A stretch of DNA of 64,000 nt. Source: JBJHBP01 sp050485685 (GTDB taxonomy: Bacteria; Pseudomonadota; Gammaproteobacteria; Steroidobacterales; Rariloculaceae). The stretch lies in assembly GCA_050485685.1 (NCBI GenBank), contig JBJHBW010000015.1:11236-75235 (forward strand), in the 5' to 3' direction. Of the stretch, positions 61,895-64,000 are shown in pieces. Position numbers and translations under genes: made by a program. A model generated the notes under the pieces. It worked only from the letters and a program-made list of their open reading frames with translations, had not been told where the DNA came from and did not search any database. How positions within the stretch are numbered: position 1 is the stretch's first letter; each line of letters starts with the position of its first letter.

Positions 61895-62899
61895 TCAGGC
61901 ACAGGCCCTCATCGCCGGCATCTCCCGTTCCGCGAAACACATTTCGATCTGTTCCAGCTGCCCGGCTGCCGTTTCCACGACATTGATCGCGTCGCGGAAA
62001 GCCCGCTCTCCGGGACGCCCGCGCATGTACCAGCCAAGATGCTTGCGTGCAATGCGAACGCCGCGATGTTCTCCGTGGAAAGCATGCAGCGCCCTGACAT
62101 GCGCGATCATCACATCGCGGACTTCCCCGGTCGAAGGTGCCGGCAGGATTTCGCCGGTACGCAGAAAGTATTCCACCTCACGAAAGATCCACGGGTTTCC
62201 CTGCGCTGCCCTGCCAATCATCAGTGCGTGCGCACCGGTATGACGAAGCACGTGCAAAGCCCTGGCAGGGGAATCAATATCTCCATTTGCGATGACCGGA
62301 ATCCTCACCGCCTGCCGGACCTCGGCAATCGTGTCGTATTCGGCCTCACCGTTGTACTGCATGTCGCGGGTACGGCCGTGAATCGCGATCGCTGCGACAC
62401 CTGCATCCTCGGCGATTCTGGCGATACGCAGTGCATTCCTGTGTTCGACATGCCAGCCGGTGCGAATCTTGACAGTGACCGGCACCCCAACCGACTTCAC
62501 AACGCTGACCAGGATGCTTCCCACCAGTGGCTCATCCCTGAGCAGCGCGGAACCGGCCCATGTATTACAGACTTTCTTGGCCGGACACCCCATGTTGATA
62601 TCAATGATCTGCGCACCGAGCTCAACGTTGTGCCTCGCTGCAGCGGCCAGTGCGTCCGGGTCGGCACCAGCCAGCTGCACGGCGACCGGTTCCGGCTCGC
62701 CGCTGTGATCCATACGCAGTCGACTCTTGGTTGAACGCCACAGTCGCGAATCGGATGTGGTCATTTCGGAAACCGCGTAGCCCGCGCCCAGACGCTTGCA
62801 CAGGACGCGAAACGGCTTGTCAGTCACGCCCGCCATGGGCGCAAGCAGCAGCGGGTTATCGATCCGATAAGGACCAATGAACAGGGCGGGAATGGTCAC
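61895..62899 (-). CDS. dusB: tRNA-dihydrouridine synthase B
   Basis: An FMN enzyme that reduces uridine in tRNA D-loops. The 334-residue product has PLLLAPMAGVTDKPFR (flavin-binding start), INMGCPAKKVCN with the catalytic cysteine, TVKIRTGW and IAIHGRTR, and a C-terminal helical RNA-binding domain. MTIPALFIGPYRIDNP is typical of DusB. In E. coli dusB precedes fis; here fis is not downstream. Confidence 0.94.
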   Translation of the reverse strand: MTIPALFIGPYRIDNPLLLAPMAGVTDKPFRVLCKRLGAGYAVSEMTTSDSRLWRSTKSRLRMDHSGEPEPVAVQLAGADPDALAAAARHNVELGAQIIDINMGCPAKKVCNTWAGSALLRDEPLVGSILVSVVKSVGVPVTVKIRTGWHVEHRNALRIARIAEDAGVAAIAIHGRTRDMQYNGEAEYDTIAEVRQAVRIPVIANGDIDSPARALHVLRHTGAHALMIGRAAQGNPWIFREVEYFLRTGEILPAPSTGEVRDVMIAHVRALHAFHGEHRGVRIARKHLGWYMRGRPGERAFRDAINVVETAAGQLEQIEMCFAEREMPAMRACA

Positions 62900-62908
62900 G
62901 CAGCAAGG

Positions 62909-64000
62909 TTACCACGCCACCGACATCGAGACCGCGAGCTCGCTGACATTGCGTTGCGCGCTCATGGAGGAATGCATGTGCGACCAGCGCCAGCGCATGG
63001 ACAGCTGTGGCTGCAGCTCAGGAAACCACAGTCCCGCCCAGCCGGACATATCCAGCGCAACGCCCAGCCTGTCGGTCCGGGTTCCGGCCTCAGTCATGAA
63101 CCACAATGGATCGGCCCCGTAGGTCCAGGAAGCGGACACTGACATACGATCGAGCTCGCGCACCAGCGACGTGTCGGCTGACCAGCGCAGGTCGGCTTCA
63201 CCGTCACCCGTCCACTGCATTCCCGGCGTTCCGGAACCATGGACCTGTGTAACTGTTGCCGGCTGACGCAGGGCCACCCGGGCATTGGCACTCCAGCCGC
63301 CGTACTGGCGGCTGTGCCGCAATCCCAGCTCATACCCCGAATCGTAAATCGCATGGCTGTCGGGCAGATCGGTCACCGGATTGATCATTGACAGCACAAT
63401 CTCGCTCTCAAGACCGGGGTCCGCCCAGGAATAGCCGACGCCCCAGTGCTGGGCGCCCAGGCCCATGCGCGCGGCGCGCGGCGAACGCACCACGCAGTCA
63501 CGCCCGGACAGATTGAATGACCGCGACGGACGTTCCTCACCACCGCTGAAAGGCAGGCGCACGGTGCCCTGCAGGTCGCAGTCCAGGGCCAGCGAGTGGT
63601 CGCGCTGCGCACCTGCCCCGCTCCATTGCAGACGGATGTCGGCCCGCCGCTGCGACCACCGAAGTTCGGCGCGCTCACGCTGCGAGGCCCGATAACCACC
63701 CGTGGTCCAGTTGCCCGTGGTCTCGGTAGAAAGGTCCAGTCTTAAAGGCGCCCCGACAACGGTCGGCGAATTCAACGTGACCTGCTGCCGGGTTCGCTGC
63801 CGGGCAAGACCCGTGGGTGCGCGCGAAATATCCGACCCTATGGACGACAGCACATCGCCCGGCGACACCGCATAACTGACCTGATAGCGAATCGGTGAAC
63901 TGCGATCGCCGATGCTGATATCGCTGGAAAACGCAGCGGGCACGGAATCTCCGACCACCGGCACCGCGCCCTGCACCCGGACCGCCATGGCACCGACCAT
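62909..64000 (-). CDS. Putative outer-membrane beta-barrel protein, C-terminal part
   Basis: The frame is open to the right edge of the window; the ATG at 63998-64000 may be internal. The visible 363 residues have the alternating polar/aromatic pattern of beta-strands, almost no lysine, many Trp, and end in SMSVAW, an aromatic C terminus as in BAM substrates. Family not recognised; it could be a usher- or porin-like barrel. It ends 9 nt before the dusB start. Confidence 0.55.
   Translation of the reverse strand: MVGAMAVRVQGAVPVVGDSVPAAFSSDISIGDRSSPIRYQVSYAVSPGDVLSSIGSDISRAPTGLARQRTRQQVTLNSPTVVGAPLRLDLSTETTGNWTTGGYRASQRERAELRWSQRRADIRLQWSGAGAQRDHSLALDCDLQGTVRLPFSGGEERPSRSFNLSGRDCVVRSPRAARMGLGAQHWGVGYSWADPGLESEIVLSMINPVTDLPDSHAIYDSGYELGLRHSRQYGGWSANARVALRQPATVTQVHGSGTPGMQWTGDGEADLRWSADTSLVRELDRMSVSASWTYGADPLWFMTEAGTRTDRLGVALDMSGWAGLWFPELQPQLSMRWRWSHMHSSMSAQRNVSELAVSMSVAW

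Overview
The window is a contiguous piece of a GC-rich (about 60%) gammaproteobacterial chromosome. It is almost entirely housekeeping genes, packed tightly into operons that often share 1-4 nt stop/start overlaps. Conserved gene orders support this placement: miaA-hfq-hflX-DUF2065-purA with mutL-amiB-tsaE-nnr-queG, rpsP-rimM-trmD-rplS, rpsF-rpsR-DUF2232-rplI-dnaB, ffs-dnaX-ybaB-recR, and pcnB-panB-panC. The Rrf2-type SUF regulator, the SufU/SufT variant of the SUF operon and a small BamC-like lipoprotein behind dapA resemble what is known from Xanthomonadales and related marine lineages. I cannot name a genus from sequence alone. I see no insertion sequence, prophage, CRISPR array or rRNA, and no gene-free stretch longer than about 220 bp.

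Layout. 1-4.9 kb: orn (3' part cut off), rsgA, then HIT protein, recR, ybaB, dnaX and the SRP RNA on the minus strand, and tRNA-Ser(GGA). 4.9-9.5 kb: a lipid-anchored DsbA-like protein, an ExeA/MshM-like ATPase with a weak Walker B, a polytopic membrane protein and a membrane diguanylate cyclase. 9.7-13.6 kb: a minimal BamC-like lipoprotein and dapA (minus), diverging from GcvR-like, Bcp and BepA (plus). 13.7-20.7 kb: a complete SUF operon (regulator, sufB, C, D, S, U, T) plus a SixA-like phosphatase, with a good Rrf2-type operator over its promoter. 20.7-30.2 kb (minus): ffh; rpsP-rimM-trmD-rplS followed by a four-part TRAP transporter (TatT, DctP, DctQ, DctM), sppA and hslR. 30.4-35.9 kb: a CorC-type membrane protein, radA, and a Ser/Thr kinase, PP2C phosphatase and FHA protein trio. 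35.9-42.8 kb (minus): rpsF-rpsR-DUF2232-rplI-dnaB and rnr-rlmB. 42.9-46.9 kb: tRNA-Leu(CAG), an NTF2/SnoaL-type lipoprotein gene split by an in-frame amber codon, an ABC exporter, a small acidic protein and a Nudix hydrolase. 46.9-57.8 kb: purA to queG. 57.8-64 kb: panC, panB, a deoxynucleoside kinase, pcnB, tRNA-Glu(CTC), dusB and the C-terminal part of a putative beta-barrel protein.

How the genes work together. The SUF genes form a coordinately controlled Fe-S assembly pathway, and QueG, a 4Fe-4S enzyme in the window, is a plausible client. Both halves of the minimal bacterial SRP (ffs RNA and Ffh) are present. BepA, the BamC-like lipoprotein, the DsbA-like lipoprotein, SppA and AmiB all serve the envelope. 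RadA, RecR, MutL, DnaX and DnaB serve replication and repair. The least ordinary parts are the kinase/phosphatase/FHA trio, the TatT-containing TRAP transporter placed behind rplS, the reduced BamC, the split SnoaL gene, and two departures from standard gene order (no hflK/hflC between hflX and DUF2065; a deoxynucleoside kinase where folK is usual). No clearly new multi-gene system is visible.
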